Below, one piece after another: positions 1 to 6,849 of a stretch of 64,000 nucleotides of DNA. Both the position numbers and the translations under genes were made by a program. Each line of letters opens with the position of its first letter. The stretch's first letter is position 1. The stretch covers positions 26,850-90,849 of the forward strand of contig NZ_JAQZAJ010000008.1 of NCBI RefSeq assembly GCF_028737195.1, given 5' to 3'. The DNA is from Pseudovibrio exalbescens. Its GTDB lineage: Bacteria; Pseudomonadota; Alphaproteobacteria; Rhizobiales; Stappiaceae. The notes beneath the pieces were generated by a model. It searched no databases, was not told the DNA's origin, and saw only the letters and a list, made by a program, of their open reading frames with translations.

Positions 1-48
1 ATCTGGCTGAACTGGGCGTCTCCCAGCCGCCACCAACAAGCCGCGTAA
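1..48 (+). CDS. C-terminal end of an upstream gene (partial)
   Basis: A reading frame is open from the first base to a TAA at 46-48, and its last residues are RHQQAA. The stop overlaps the AAGGAGGA ribosome binding site of the following ABC ATPase gene, so the two are probably co-transcribed. A partner of a sugar-type ABC ATPase is often a permease, a binding protein or a sugar enzyme, but 15 residues cannot decide this. A second frame is also open here, so even the frame is an inference. Confidence 0.3.
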   Translation: MWLNWASPSRHQQAA

Positions 49-60
49 GGAGGACGCACC

Positions 61-1149
61 ATGGGTACCATCCGCCTCAACAACGTGGAGAAATGGTTTG
101 GCGATCTTCAGGTGATCAAGGGGGTTGATCTGGAGATCGAGGACGGCGAACTGGTGATTTTTGTTGGGCCGTCTGGCTGTGGCAAGTCCACCTTGCTGCG
201 CCTGATTGCCGGTCTGGAGGAAACCAGTCGAGGCTCCATCTTCATAGACGGCAAGGACGTGACGCCGCTGCCTCCCTCGGGCCGCGGGCTGGCTATGGTG
301 TTTCAAAGCTATGCGCTTTACCCGCACATGACGGTGCGCGAGAACATGGGGTTCCCGCTGAAGACGGCCGGCGTGCCAAAGGCCGAAATCGACAACAAGG
401 TCAATGATGCGGCGGCCATTCTGAAACTGGAAGAGCATCTCGACCGACGACCCAAGGCGCTGTCCGGCGGCCAGCGTCAGCGGGTGGCCATTGGTCGATC
501 CATCGTTCGAGAACCCAGCGCGTTTCTCTTTGATGAGCCGCTGTCCAATCTGGACGCCGCGTTGCGCGTAGAGATGCGTTTTGAAATCGCCAAACTGCAC
601 GAGCAACTGGATGCCACCATGATCTATGTGACACATGATCAGGTGGAGGCCATGACGCTTGCCGACAAGATTGTGGTGTTGCAGGCGGGCCGCATCGAGC
701 AGGTGGGGTCCTCTCGGGAGCTTTATGAACGCCCGCAAAACCTGTTTGTTGCCCAGTTCATTGGATCGCCGAAAATGAACGTGATGCCGGTTGGCTACGA
801 GGACGGCACGTTCGTACTGCCGGGACAGGGGCGTGGGGCGTACCCGGTTGATCTAGCCAAGGGAACGCCGGTGAAGCTTGGCATTCGGCCCGAGCATATT
901 GACGTGTGTGCGGTCGGTGAGGGACACGTGACGGGCACAATCGACGTGGTGGAGTATCTGGGCGCGGACCAGTTTCTTTACGTGGATGCGGGGGAGCTTG
1001 GCACATTGTTGGTGCGTCTGTCCGGTCTCAAGGTCGCCAAGGTGGGCGAGCGCATTGGACTGCGGTTCGATGAAAACCTGCTGCACTTTTTCGACGCCAA
1101 TGGCAGCGCTTTGCGCAACGATCGCTTGAAGGTTGCAGAGCCTGCTTGA
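61..1149 (+). CDS. ABC transporter ATP-binding protein, UgpC/MalK type
   Basis: ATPase subunit of a carbohydrate-type (CUT1) ABC importer. It acts on the cytoplasmic face and drives uptake by two permeases and a binding protein that are not in this window. Visible motifs are Walker [10 protein letters not shown] (residues 36-44), the Q-loop glutamine in [13 protein letters not shown] (about 82), the signature [14 protein letters not shown] (134 on), Walker B AFLFDEP (154-160) and the switch histidine in [15 protein letters not shown] (192). Residues 230-362 fit the C-terminal TOBE/regulatory domain of MalK-like proteins, with IRPEHID present. The length of 362 aa is normal for the family. The ATG start follows a strong AAGGAGGA. 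The substrate (sn-glycerol-3-phosphate, maltose or another sugar) cannot be read from the ATPase alone. Confidence 0.93.
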   Translation: MGTIRLNNVEKWFGDLQVIKGVDLEIEDGELVIFVGPSGCGKSTLLRLIAGLEETSRGSIFIDGKDVTPLPPSGRGLAMVFQSYALYPHMTVRENMGFPLKTAGVPKAEIDNKVNDAAAILKLEEHLDRRPKALSGGQRQRVAIGRSIVREPSAFLFDEPLSNLDAALRVEMRFEIAKLHEQLDATMIYVTHDQVEAMTLADKIVVLQAGRIEQVGSSRELYERPQNLFVAQFIGSPKMNVMPVGYEDGTFVLPGQGRGAYPVDLAKGTPVKLGIRPEHIDVCAVGEGHVTGTIDVVEYLGADQFLYVDAGELGTLLVRLSGLKVAKVGERIGLRFDENLLHFFDANGSALRNDRLKVAEPA

Positions 1150-1186
1150 GCCAGACCATGACCGACAATCAAGGCCTCCGGTAGCC

Positions 1187-1630
1187 CTAAAAAAGGTGGA
1201 AGGGGCCTTGTTCGTCTGTATGCCGCATCTGCTCCTCTCGATAAACGGCTAGAGACAGATAGATCAACGCTGAGCGAGCCAGTTTGAGAACGCGTAGGGT
1301 CTTAACCTCGAATTCATTTTGCGAGATGTGATAGCCGGGACAGCCTTCTAAGCGATCTTGTCGAACAGCCAATATTCCATTCGGTAGGCAAGTCGGACCT
1401 TCTCAACAGCCAGGGCATAGGACGGATAGTCTAGTGTGTTGTAGAGCGCGACATCCTTGTCGGAAAAATGCGCGGTGTCGAATCCCGAACCCAATTCCAG
1501 CTTTGCTTTTTGCCGTTTTCACGAAGTTTGTTTGCCCAGGCATTAGAACGGAAATAATGGAGCAATACCGTCTGCTTCGGTGTCAGGTCGCGCTTTTCAA
1601 TTGCGCCAATCTAATTAAAGTTGGCGACTG
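1187..1630 (-). pseudogene. Decayed LA2681-like HEPN-domain protein gene
   Basis: Reading the minus strand in three frames recovers consecutive pieces of one protein: TPKQTVLLHYFRSNAWANKL, then FSDKDVALYNTLDYPSYALA continuing to LAYRMEYWLFDKIA, then YHISQNEFEVKTLRVLKLAR continuing to YLSLAVYREEQ. From memory of the family, the YNTLDYPSYxLAVEK and FDKIA segments and the C-terminal KTLRxLKLAR segment resemble HEPN proteins of the LA2681 type. The frame changes after the first piece. An in-frame TAG follows FDKIA, and residues appear to be missing between FDKIA and the last piece. The N-terminal part is absent. It is therefore a remnant with several lesions. HEPN proteins are often RNases in defence systems, which fits the neighbouring hipBA and CRISPR array. 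Confidence 0.6.
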
Positions 1631-1639
1631 CAATTAGAT

Positions 1640-2234
1640 GACGGAAAATACTCAAATATTCCAATTTTGATTGCAATGCGATTTCAAATCCAAATACTGC
1701 CCGAAATAAGGTCTTCTTGAGTTTTAGGTTCACCCCATTAATGGGAGCGGGCTGTCGTGAACCGAGCCTGTAGTCTCGGCCATACGGCGTCCATCCCCGG
1801 CGCGTTAGGGGCATGGTGGCGATAGGCGTCGGCCTTATGCCGAGTGTGTGATACACGCAAATGGGACCTATGGTTTTCAGCTTAAACCGTCCGATCCCGC
1901 TTGGACTTGGTAGGTCCTTGGTGCAGGGCAGGGCAGGCGAGTGTTCTTTTTGGGCGGCTTTCGGGCCCACGACCGGCAGCTCGGCTTCGCCGTCGCACCG
2001 CGCAAAAAGGCCGGGTTGGACGCACCGGATTATCTCCTGTCACACATCCCCCCCCTTTACTGGGCATATGTCATTCTCACTGGCGAATACAGGTGGCGGC
2101 AGAGGGCCACGGAAAACCCATGAAGTTTCACGTGTCAAAAGAGCCCATTGCCATCGTAGAACTAGCATTGCTGCACTTGCAAGTTCACTATATGTTCTCA
2201 TGATTACAGCTCGAGATAAAAAGTAGAAATCACG
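1640..2234. other. Unassigned stretch with no supported gene
   Basis: No convincing gene was found. Several short overlapping frames are open on both strands between about 1860 and 2230, as expected from base composition. None has a good ribosome binding site or a recognised motif. A 12-bp palindrome CCCATTAATGGG lies at 1734-1745, and several short GC hairpins follow up to about 1860. The segment could be another decayed gene, next to the HEPN remnant. Confidence 0.4.
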
Positions 2235-2453
2235 ATGAGACAAACATTGAGAGACAAAGCCGTTGCCGTCTGCAACGAAAAGATTGCCAAAAAGGGCGAA
2301 GCGGTCGGCCTTTCATTCTACGCATTTTTTGCCAATCGGAATGATGATCCGGACCTTCTCATGGAAGCGGCGGAATGGTGGATAAAAACGCATGAGCTTG
2401 ATCACTTCGAAAAAGCCGTGAAAATCCGAGATATGATCAGCTCTGGCGTTTGA
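2235..2453 (+). CDS. Small conserved hypothetical protein, DUF6500-like
   Basis: A 72-residue soluble protein with no signal peptide or membrane segment. It is charged at the start (MRQTLRDKAVAVCNEKIAKK), then has GLSFYAFFANRNDDPDLLMEA, AAEWWIKTHELDHFEKA and a short C-terminus. The pattern resembles a family of about 70 residues that I recall as DUF6500; this is a recollection without alignment. Its function is unknown. The ATG is preceded by an A-rich stretch (AAAAAGTAGAAATCACG) without a clear Shine-Dalgarno. It stands alone between a decayed region and the hipBA operator, so there is no operon context. The even residue composition argues for real coding. Confidence 0.6.
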   Translation: MRQTLRDKAVAVCNEKIAKKGEAVGLSFYAFFANRNDDPDLLMEAAEWWIKTHELDHFEKAVKIRDMISSGV

Positions 2454-2509
2454 GCAAGGGCACTTCTGCACTCAGCCGGTGTCAAGCCCAATTGACGTTT
2501 CTTCATGGC

Positions 2510-2548
2510 AACATTAACGAGCTTAATGTTATGTTGAGATAACATTAA
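2510..2548. promoter_or_regulatory. Operator array upstream of hipBA
   Basis: Three alternating copies of one half-site lie here: AACATTAA (2510-2517), TTAATGTTAT (2523-2532) and ATAACATTAA (2539-2548). The last two form a perfect 10-bp inverted repeat with a 6-nt spacer, and the first two form an 8-bp inverted repeat with a 5-nt spacer. A further TAACATTAT lies at about 2617-2625 with an imperfect partner at 2600. HipB antitoxins repress their own operons by binding inverted repeats, so these are likely HipB sites. Confidence 0.6.
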
Positions 2549-2654
2549 AAGACGTGAGCGTGGGCGTGGAGGCGTCGTTCTCAGCGACAAGCATTGAAAA
2601 TAATGGTTTCTCAGTGTAACATTATAGGGCTTTGTGTTGCGTGGAGGTGTCATT

Positions 2655-2957
2655 ATGGCTGTTGCGATCAAAATGCCCAGGGCGGCGCGTAAGGAGCTTG
2701 TGACACTCGGGGAAAACATCCGCATTGCCCGACTGCGTCGCAAACTGACCGCCGAGATTGTTGCGCAGCGCGCAGGGACAACGCGGCAGACCATCGCCAA
2801 GATCGAAAGCGGGAACCCCGCCGTTAAGATCGGCACTTACGTGGCCGTTCTGCAGGCGCTTGGCCTTTTGAAAGGCTGGGGGGATCTCGATGACCCGGTT
2901 GGCAAGCAGATGGCCCTGGATGACCTTCCGCAGCGTGCGAGGCTGAAAAATGGTTGA
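2655..2957 (+). CDS. hipB: HipB-like antitoxin, XRE helix-turn-helix
   Basis: DNA-binding antitoxin of a HipBA pair, expected to bind and neutralise the HipA kinase and repress its own operon. The XRE helix-turn-helix covers about residues 15-75 (LGENIRIARLRRKL, then TAEIVAQRAGTTRQTIAKIE and SGNPAVKIGTYVAVLQAL). The length is 100 aa. I chose the ATG at 2655 because GTGGAGGTG sits 6-12 bases before it; a start seven codons earlier would place the ribosome site inside the gene. The last 8 bases overlap hipA, which indicates translational coupling. The inverted repeats at 2510-2548 are the probable operator. Confidence 0.88.
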   Translation: MAVAIKMPRAARKELVTLGENIRIARLRRKLTAEIVAQRAGTTRQTIAKIESGNPAVKIGTYVAVLQALGLLKGWGDLDDPVGKQMALDDLPQRARLKNG

Positions 2958-4170
2958 AGTCTGGATCGACTGGAAGGGGCTGAAACGGGTTGGCACGCTT
3001 CACCGCACAGCGGGGCGCGGCCGAGAGCGGGTGTCCTTTACCTATCATGAGGATTGGCTTGCCGACGAAAATGCCTTTGGACTTTCGCCCGGCATGCCTC
3101 TGGGTAAAGGCCAGTTCGTGCCTGAGGCGGGGCAGGACATGCTTGCACCGCTTGGGGATTCCGCCCCTGATACCTGGGGCAGAACGGTGATGCGGCGTTT
3201 TGAGGGGCGCATGGCAGAGGCCGAGGGGCGACGCCCGACAACGCTGCAAGAAACAGACTACCTGCTTGGCGTGAATGACGAGACCCGGCTGGGGGCGCTG
3301 CGCTTCAAGGTTGATGGCGCGTTTCAAGCGCCCGAGGGCATCGGTGTGCCTGCGCTCGTGAGCCTGGGGGATTTGCTGGATGCCTCGCAACGGGTTCTGC
3401 GCGGGGACGAGACGGCTGAGGATCTTCAAATGCTGTTTGCGCCGGGAAGTTCTCTGGGCGGCGCTCGGCCGAAGGCCAGCATCTTAGACCAACACGGCCG
3501 CCTTTCTGTTGCGAAGTTCCCGAAAGAGACCGACACCTATTGTGTGGAACGGTGGGAAGCCATTGCATTGGAGCTGGCAAGGCGCGCAGGCATTGCGGTT
3601 TCGGATCACACGCTTGAGATGGCGGGCGACAAGCCGGTTTTCTTGTCCCATCGGTTTGACCGGACCGACGACGGCCGGATCCCGTTCCTCTCAGCCATGG
3701 CGATGCTGGGCGGCAAGGATGGTGAAAGCTACAGCTATTTGGACCTGGCGGACATCATCACCTCAGAAAGCGTCACGCCCGACCAAGACCGAGAGGAACT
3801 CTACCGGCGGGTCGCCTTTTCCATTCTCGTGACGAACCTTGATGACCACATGCGCAATCACGGATTTCTGCGGGGGCAGGGCGGCTGGCACCTCTCACCG
3901 GCCTATGACATCAACCCGGTGCCGAACCAACCGCGTGTGCTCAAAAGCTATGTGGACGATGACAATCCGGATGCCAGCATCACCCTGCACCGCGCGCAAC
4001 ATGCAGCCTATCTTCTGGAACGCGGGGAGGCTGATCGCATCATTGCAGAGGTGGCTGAGGCGACTAAGGCTTGGCGCGATGTTGCCCGTGCCTTGGGCGC
4101 GCCAGAAAGGGAGATCCGGGAGATGGTGACCGCCTTCGAGCACGAGGAAGCGGATCTGGCGCGCGCGTGA
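2950..4170 (+). CDS. hipA: HipA-family serine/threonine kinase toxin
   Basis: Kinase toxin of the type II HipBA module. Characterised homologues phosphorylate glutamyl-tRNA synthetase or other tRNA synthetases and arrest growth; the target here is unknown. Visible motifs are the Gly/Ser-rich nucleotide loop PGSSLGGARPKAS (about 165-177), the catalytic loop NLDDHMRNHGF (296-306) and the metal-binding SPAYDINP (316-323). At 406 aa it is close to the usual HipA length, with the N-terminal couple_hipA region included. It overlaps hipB by 8 bases and shares its operator. All key residues look intact, so the toxin is probably functional. A second hipBA pair lies at 29.3-31.1 kb on the other strand. 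Confidence 0.9.
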   Translation: MVEVWIDWKGLKRVGTLHRTAGRGRERVSFTYHEDWLADENAFGLSPGMPLGKGQFVPEAGQDMLAPLGDSAPDTWGRTVMRRFEGRMAEAEGRRPTTLQETDYLLGVNDETRLGALRFKVDGAFQAPEGIGVPALVSLGDLLDASQRVLRGDETAEDLQMLFAPGSSLGGARPKASILDQHGRLSVAKFPKETDTYCVERWEAIALELARRAGIAVSDHTLEMAGDKPVFLSHRFDRTDDGRIPFLSAMAMLGGKDGESYSYLDLADIITSESVTPDQDREELYRRVAFSILVTNLDDHMRNHGFLRGQGGWHLSPAYDINPVPNQPRVLKSYVDDDNPDASITLHRAQHAAYLLERGEADRIIAEVAEATKAWRDVARALGAPEREIREMVTAFEHEEADLARA

Positions 4171-4440
4171 TCTGGGGCAGTCCACGCGTTGGTTTAGAGG
4201 CGTTACGCACGAACGCACCGACAGGGAGGGCCAGGTGGCGCGCAAAGCGACTTCGCTGGATTTGAACTTCGCCTGGCCGGAATTATCAGCGCCGTGGACC
4301 TTAAAACCTGCTTCGCCAAACCTGTTCCGGGGATGGTGACCGCCATCAGAACCTCTCTTCACGGCTTTTTACGGCATGCGAGATCAAATCAGGCAAATCG
4401 TCGATCATCTGGTCTTGTTGTGAAAAGGATAATTTTTGAG

Positions 4441-4556
4441 GTCAAAAAATTATTCAGTCCTATCAATGGGTTGCGGAGGGGGGCAAAAAAGATCCTTTGA
4501 CAACGCCTGGGGTTTCAGGTCATTGATATCATGAAGGTTTCCGCGCTCGAGGAACT
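4441..4556 (+). promoter_or_regulatory. Probable CRISPR leader with an IHF-like site
   Basis: This AT-rich stretch lies directly before the first repeat. TATCAATGGGTTG at 4461-4473 matches the IHF consensus WATCAANNNNTTR exactly. IHF is known to assist type I-F spacer acquisition by bending the leader. TTGACA at 4497-4502 could be a -35 element, but no good -10 follows at the right distance. The gap from the hipA stop (4171) to here has no supported gene. Confidence 0.5.
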
Positions 4557-4824
4557 GTTCGCCGCCGGGTAGGCGGCTGAGAGATCACCGATCTGCCAGA
4601 CGACCGCCTAGAATTTGTTCGCCGCCGGGTAGGCGGCTGAGAGACTCGTATTTCTTGCTGAGTGGCAACCGGCGATGTTCGCCGCCGGGTAGGCGGCTGA
4701 GAGAGGCAAGAACCGTCTGCCACTCCGGTCCGACAAGTTCGCCGCCGGGTAGGCGGCTGAGAGAAGCAAGAGGAAGTCGCGCGCATTTTCGGAGTGGTTC
4801 GCCGCCGGGTAGGCGGCTGAGAGA
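4557..4824 (+). CRISPR. Type I-F CRISPR array, 5 repeats and 4 spacers, no cas genes
   Basis: Five identical 28-nt repeats start at 4557, 4617, 4677, 4737 and 4797, separated by four different spacers of exactly 32 nt (60-bp period). The repeat begins GTTCGCCGCC, contains the hairpin GCCGCC-GGGTA-GGCGGC and ends TGAGAGA. Its 28-nt length, GTTC start and hairpin placed for Cas6f cleavage match the canonical type I-F repeat, and 32-nt spacers are the I-F norm. The leader side is most likely on the left. No cas gene lies within this 64-kb window, so the array is orphaned locally; Cas proteins could be encoded elsewhere. No repeat shows decay. Confidence 0.95.
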
Positions 4825-4962
4825 GGCTTCGCCCGATTTGGCGGGCAGTATTGATGTTTTATTAAGGGAACTGAAACGCATTATTTTGCGGATCGCACTT
4901 TCTCACATCGTCTCCTATTTTCTCATATTTTTTGGAGCAAAGCGGGCCGAGACTTCTCTGTG

Positions 4963-5052
4963 TCTCACATATTCTCATATCGTCTCATATCGTCTCATAT
5001 CGTCTCATATCGTCTCGTATTGTCTCACGAATTCTCATATGGTCTCACATCG
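4963..5052. repeat. Nine tandem decamers, TCTCATATCG type
   Basis: Nine consecutive 10-bp units occur with a strict 10-bp period. Units 2-5 are TCTCATATCG and the others differ at 1-5 positions. Three related but looser units stand upstream at 4901-4930. A 10-bp period puts each copy on the same helical face, as in iteron or centromere-like protein binding arrays. The array is followed 6 bp later by the 34-nt element at 5059-5092. A second array of the same size and layout lies at 6141-6230 but has an unrelated unit sequence. Confidence 0.9.
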
Positions 5053-5058
5053 AGGACT

Positions 5059-5092
5059 GGCAGGATAGGCAAAGTGATATCACTTTGCGGCG
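5059..5092 (+). other. 34-nt palindromic element, copy 1
   Basis: The element begins GGCAGGATA, followed 2 bp later by the perfect 18-bp palindrome CAAAGTGATATCACTTTG (5070-5087) and CGGCG. It matches copy 2 at 6240-6273 at 28 of 34 positions with no gap, and both copies follow nine tandem decamers. The role is unknown; a partition, replication or transfer site is possible. The GC-rich stretch from here to about 5300 has no supported gene. Confidence 0.75.
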
Positions 5093-5307
5093 GCGGCGGC
5101 TGAGCGCTGAAGCTTGCTTGATGTCTATTCGCGGCTGCGGCGCTCAAGGGGCCAGTGTGGTGGCGGTGGGGCAGGCGGGCGCAGCGGCGCGCGGATGGAG
5201 ATTCGACGTCCCATCGCGGTTGCCAGACAGAGACGAAATCTTCTTCTGTCTCGCCGCTTGAAGAACCCTAGCACGAGTTTTTTATGCGGAACAACCAGCT
5301 GAGGGGC

Positions 5308-5324
5308 AGGCGGGCGACCCGCCT
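5308..5324. terminator. GC hairpin downstream of the NucS-like gene
   Basis: AGGCGGG (5308-5314) pairs perfectly with CCCGCCT (5318-5324) around a CGA loop. A TTT follows on the plus strand, but there is no T-run on the minus strand, where the neighbouring gene ends. It could be a weak terminator in either direction. Confidence 0.3.
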
Positions 5325-5371
5325 TTGTGTTCCAACCTCAGCCGTGTTGCCAACCCGGCGGCGCGTGCCGT

Positions 5372-5923
5372 TCACGCTGCTGCCTGGACGCTGCCCTCGG
5401 AAGCGCTACGGAGCGAGAAGTTGACCTCGTACCGCATAAAGGAAATCTGCGGCACCATACTGGCGGCATATTCCAGCTTCTTGTCACCCGCGAGCGCGAT
5501 GATGAGACCCTCAACCTGTTCGCCTTGTGCCAGATCGGACTTCACCCAGCCCATGTAGCGCAGGGCCTGACCCACTGCTTCATCGGAGGTTTGGCCTTTT
5601 TTCAACTCGATAACCAGCCAGCGCGGATCTGTTTTGTGCTTGGCCAAGAAGTCAATTCTGCCCGCAGGACAGTGGTACTGGCTGCCTGCCTCTGGGTTTT
5701 CAGGCGTTTCCAGAAGGTCCCACTCTTGGCCAATCTGGGTTCGAGCCCAGTTGTCCAACAGGAAAATCTGAAGTTGCTTTTCCAGCGAAAAGCCCCTGCG
5801 CTCGATTGCTGCTTCCTCGGTGACAGGCGGTTCATCGAGATCTAACCCGTCGTCTAGAACACTCCACCAAAGCACATCGAGGGTCCACAGGTCGGTCTCC
5901 AGTGCCTCGGCAAGGTTCAGCAA
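5372..5923 (-). CDS. NucS/DUF91-like PD-(D/E)XK nuclease, possibly 5'-truncated
   Basis: A 183-residue protein whose second half looks like the nuclease domain of the NucS/DUF91 group. Key pieces are PAGRIDFLAKHK, RWLVIELKKGQTSDEAVGQA and LRYMGWVKSDLAQGEQVEG. The D of GRID, the E-x-K of IELKKG and the Q of VGQALRYMGWV form the expected catalytic set. The only nearby starts are TTG or similar. The same frame stays open upstream to about 6004 and reads plausibly (KISAPQFDRGTQTGQKYKA) before a TGA, and the two other frames nearby also carry protein-like pieces. The gene may therefore have lost its true N-terminus by frameshift. The function is probably DNA cleavage or repair; a defence role is an inference from its position between two repeat elements and close to a CRISPR array. 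Confidence 0.65.
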   Translation of the reverse strand: MLNLAEALETDLWTLDVLWWSVLDDGLDLDEPPVTEEAAIERRGFSLEKQLQIFLLDNWARTQIGQEWDLLETPENPEAGSQYHCPAGRIDFLAKHKTDPRWLVIELKKGQTSDEAVGQALRYMGWVKSDLAQGEQVEGLIIALAGDKKLEYAASMVPQISFMRYEVNFSLRSASEGSVQAAA

Positions 5924-6140
5924 AATGTCATTGATGGCTTTGTATTTCTGGCCAGTTTGAGTGCCACGGTCGAACTGGGGCGCGCTAATTTTGTTGAGGC
6001 ATTCTCAGCCTTCACAAAGCGCGCACACACGTCTTGCGACACTCCTTGGTTCCCATTTAGCGAAGTTCAATAGAGGTGATTTTGTTCATTCGGAGCAGTT
6101 GTTTCGCACTGTCCTGGAAGGTGCGAGGAACTTCATCGGC

Positions 6141-6230
6141 CTCTTGCAGACTTTTGCAGACTTTTGCGGACTTTTGCGGACTTTTGCGGACTTTTGCGGA
6201 CTTTTGCAGACTTTTGCAGACTTTTGCAAA
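6141..6230. repeat. Nine tandem decamers, CTTTTGCGGA type
   Basis: Nine consecutive 10-bp units occur, CTTTTGCGGA or CTTTTGCAGA, with a variant at each end. The copy number (nine) and period (10 bp) equal those of the 4963-5052 array, but the unit sequence differs completely. The 34-nt element copy 2 follows after 9 bp. Translations across it are spurious Phe/Ala/Asp repeats. Confidence 0.9.
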
Positions 6231-6239
6231 GGGGGGTGT

Positions 6240-6273
6240 GGCAGGATATGTAAAGTGTTAGCACTTCACGGCG
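6240..6273 (+). other. 34-nt palindromic element, copy 2
   Basis: GGCAGGATA is followed by TGT, then AAAGTGTTAGCACTT, CA and CGGCG. The copy has the same length, orientation and position relative to a decamer array as copy 1 (5059-5092), with 28 of 34 positions identical. The palindrome is less perfect here than in copy 1. Confidence 0.7.
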
Positions 6274-6849
6274 ACTGGGGCTTGAGGTTCAAACCTGCCA
6301 GCGCCCATTGGCACACTCCAATCCTGCTTGCTGGGCAGGGAGGTGCGATACGTCTACTTTGCAGGTGTGGACATTTTATTTTTGCGCGCACGCCCTGCAA
6401 CACGGAATTGCCCCATAATCCATATTATGGAACGTTGATGGGCAGCGCTGCACTATTCTGCATTGAGCTTGTCATATACCAAGATCCACCAACTTAGTTA
6501 TGATTTCGAAATATTCACCAAAGGAAGGCATCGCAAAAACAAATAATTTGCAGTTTTCAACTATTAGGATTTCCGTGAATTCTCCGATCGATCCTGTCAA
6601 GGCAGGAATAGGCTAATTTTTTGTTTGTAGTTTTGTGAAAACTACCAATTAATCTTAGAAGTATAAAGATCCTATGGGTTTACTTAGGGTAGGTGCAACT
6701 GACTGCCTGATTAGTTTATAAAAACCAAGTCTACTAGCGTAACTCTTGTTGCGCCAACGATGATTAGATTGCGGCATATTGTGGTGTGGTTCCGGCAGAT
6801 GTAGGACGCGGCCGCTCGTTGTCCGAAAAGAAGCTTCAAAGGAATTGAT
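6274..6849. other. Intergenic stretch, AT-rich, no gene seen
   Basis: No reading frame here has a recognisable product or good ribosome binding site. AT content rises towards 6500-6760, and the promoter of the following transporter gene should lie there, but no clear -35/-10 pair stands out. Confidence 0.5.

Noticed and set aside
4557..4824. CRISPR-associated transposon (I-F3 CAST)
   Set aside because: No tns, tniQ or cas genes are seen and the repeats are canonical, so nothing supports this reading.
4529..4881. Open frames with repeated LSRLPGGE-like residues
   Set aside because: They are translations of the CRISPR repeats, with the 60-bp period showing through; there is no ribosome site.
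4901..5068. Frame encoding SHIVSYRLISSHIVSY-like repeats
   Set aside because: It is a translation of the TCTCATATCG decamer array; codon use and the lack of a start context argue against a gene.
5070..5087. Type II restriction site or phage attachment site
   Set aside because: The palindrome recurs as part of a longer conserved motif behind another decamer array, and no integrase or methylase gene is adjacent, so neither reading is supported.
6076..6261. Frame with repeated LLQTFADFCGLLRTFADF residues
   Set aside because: It is a translation of the CTTTTGCGGA decamer array, not a protein.
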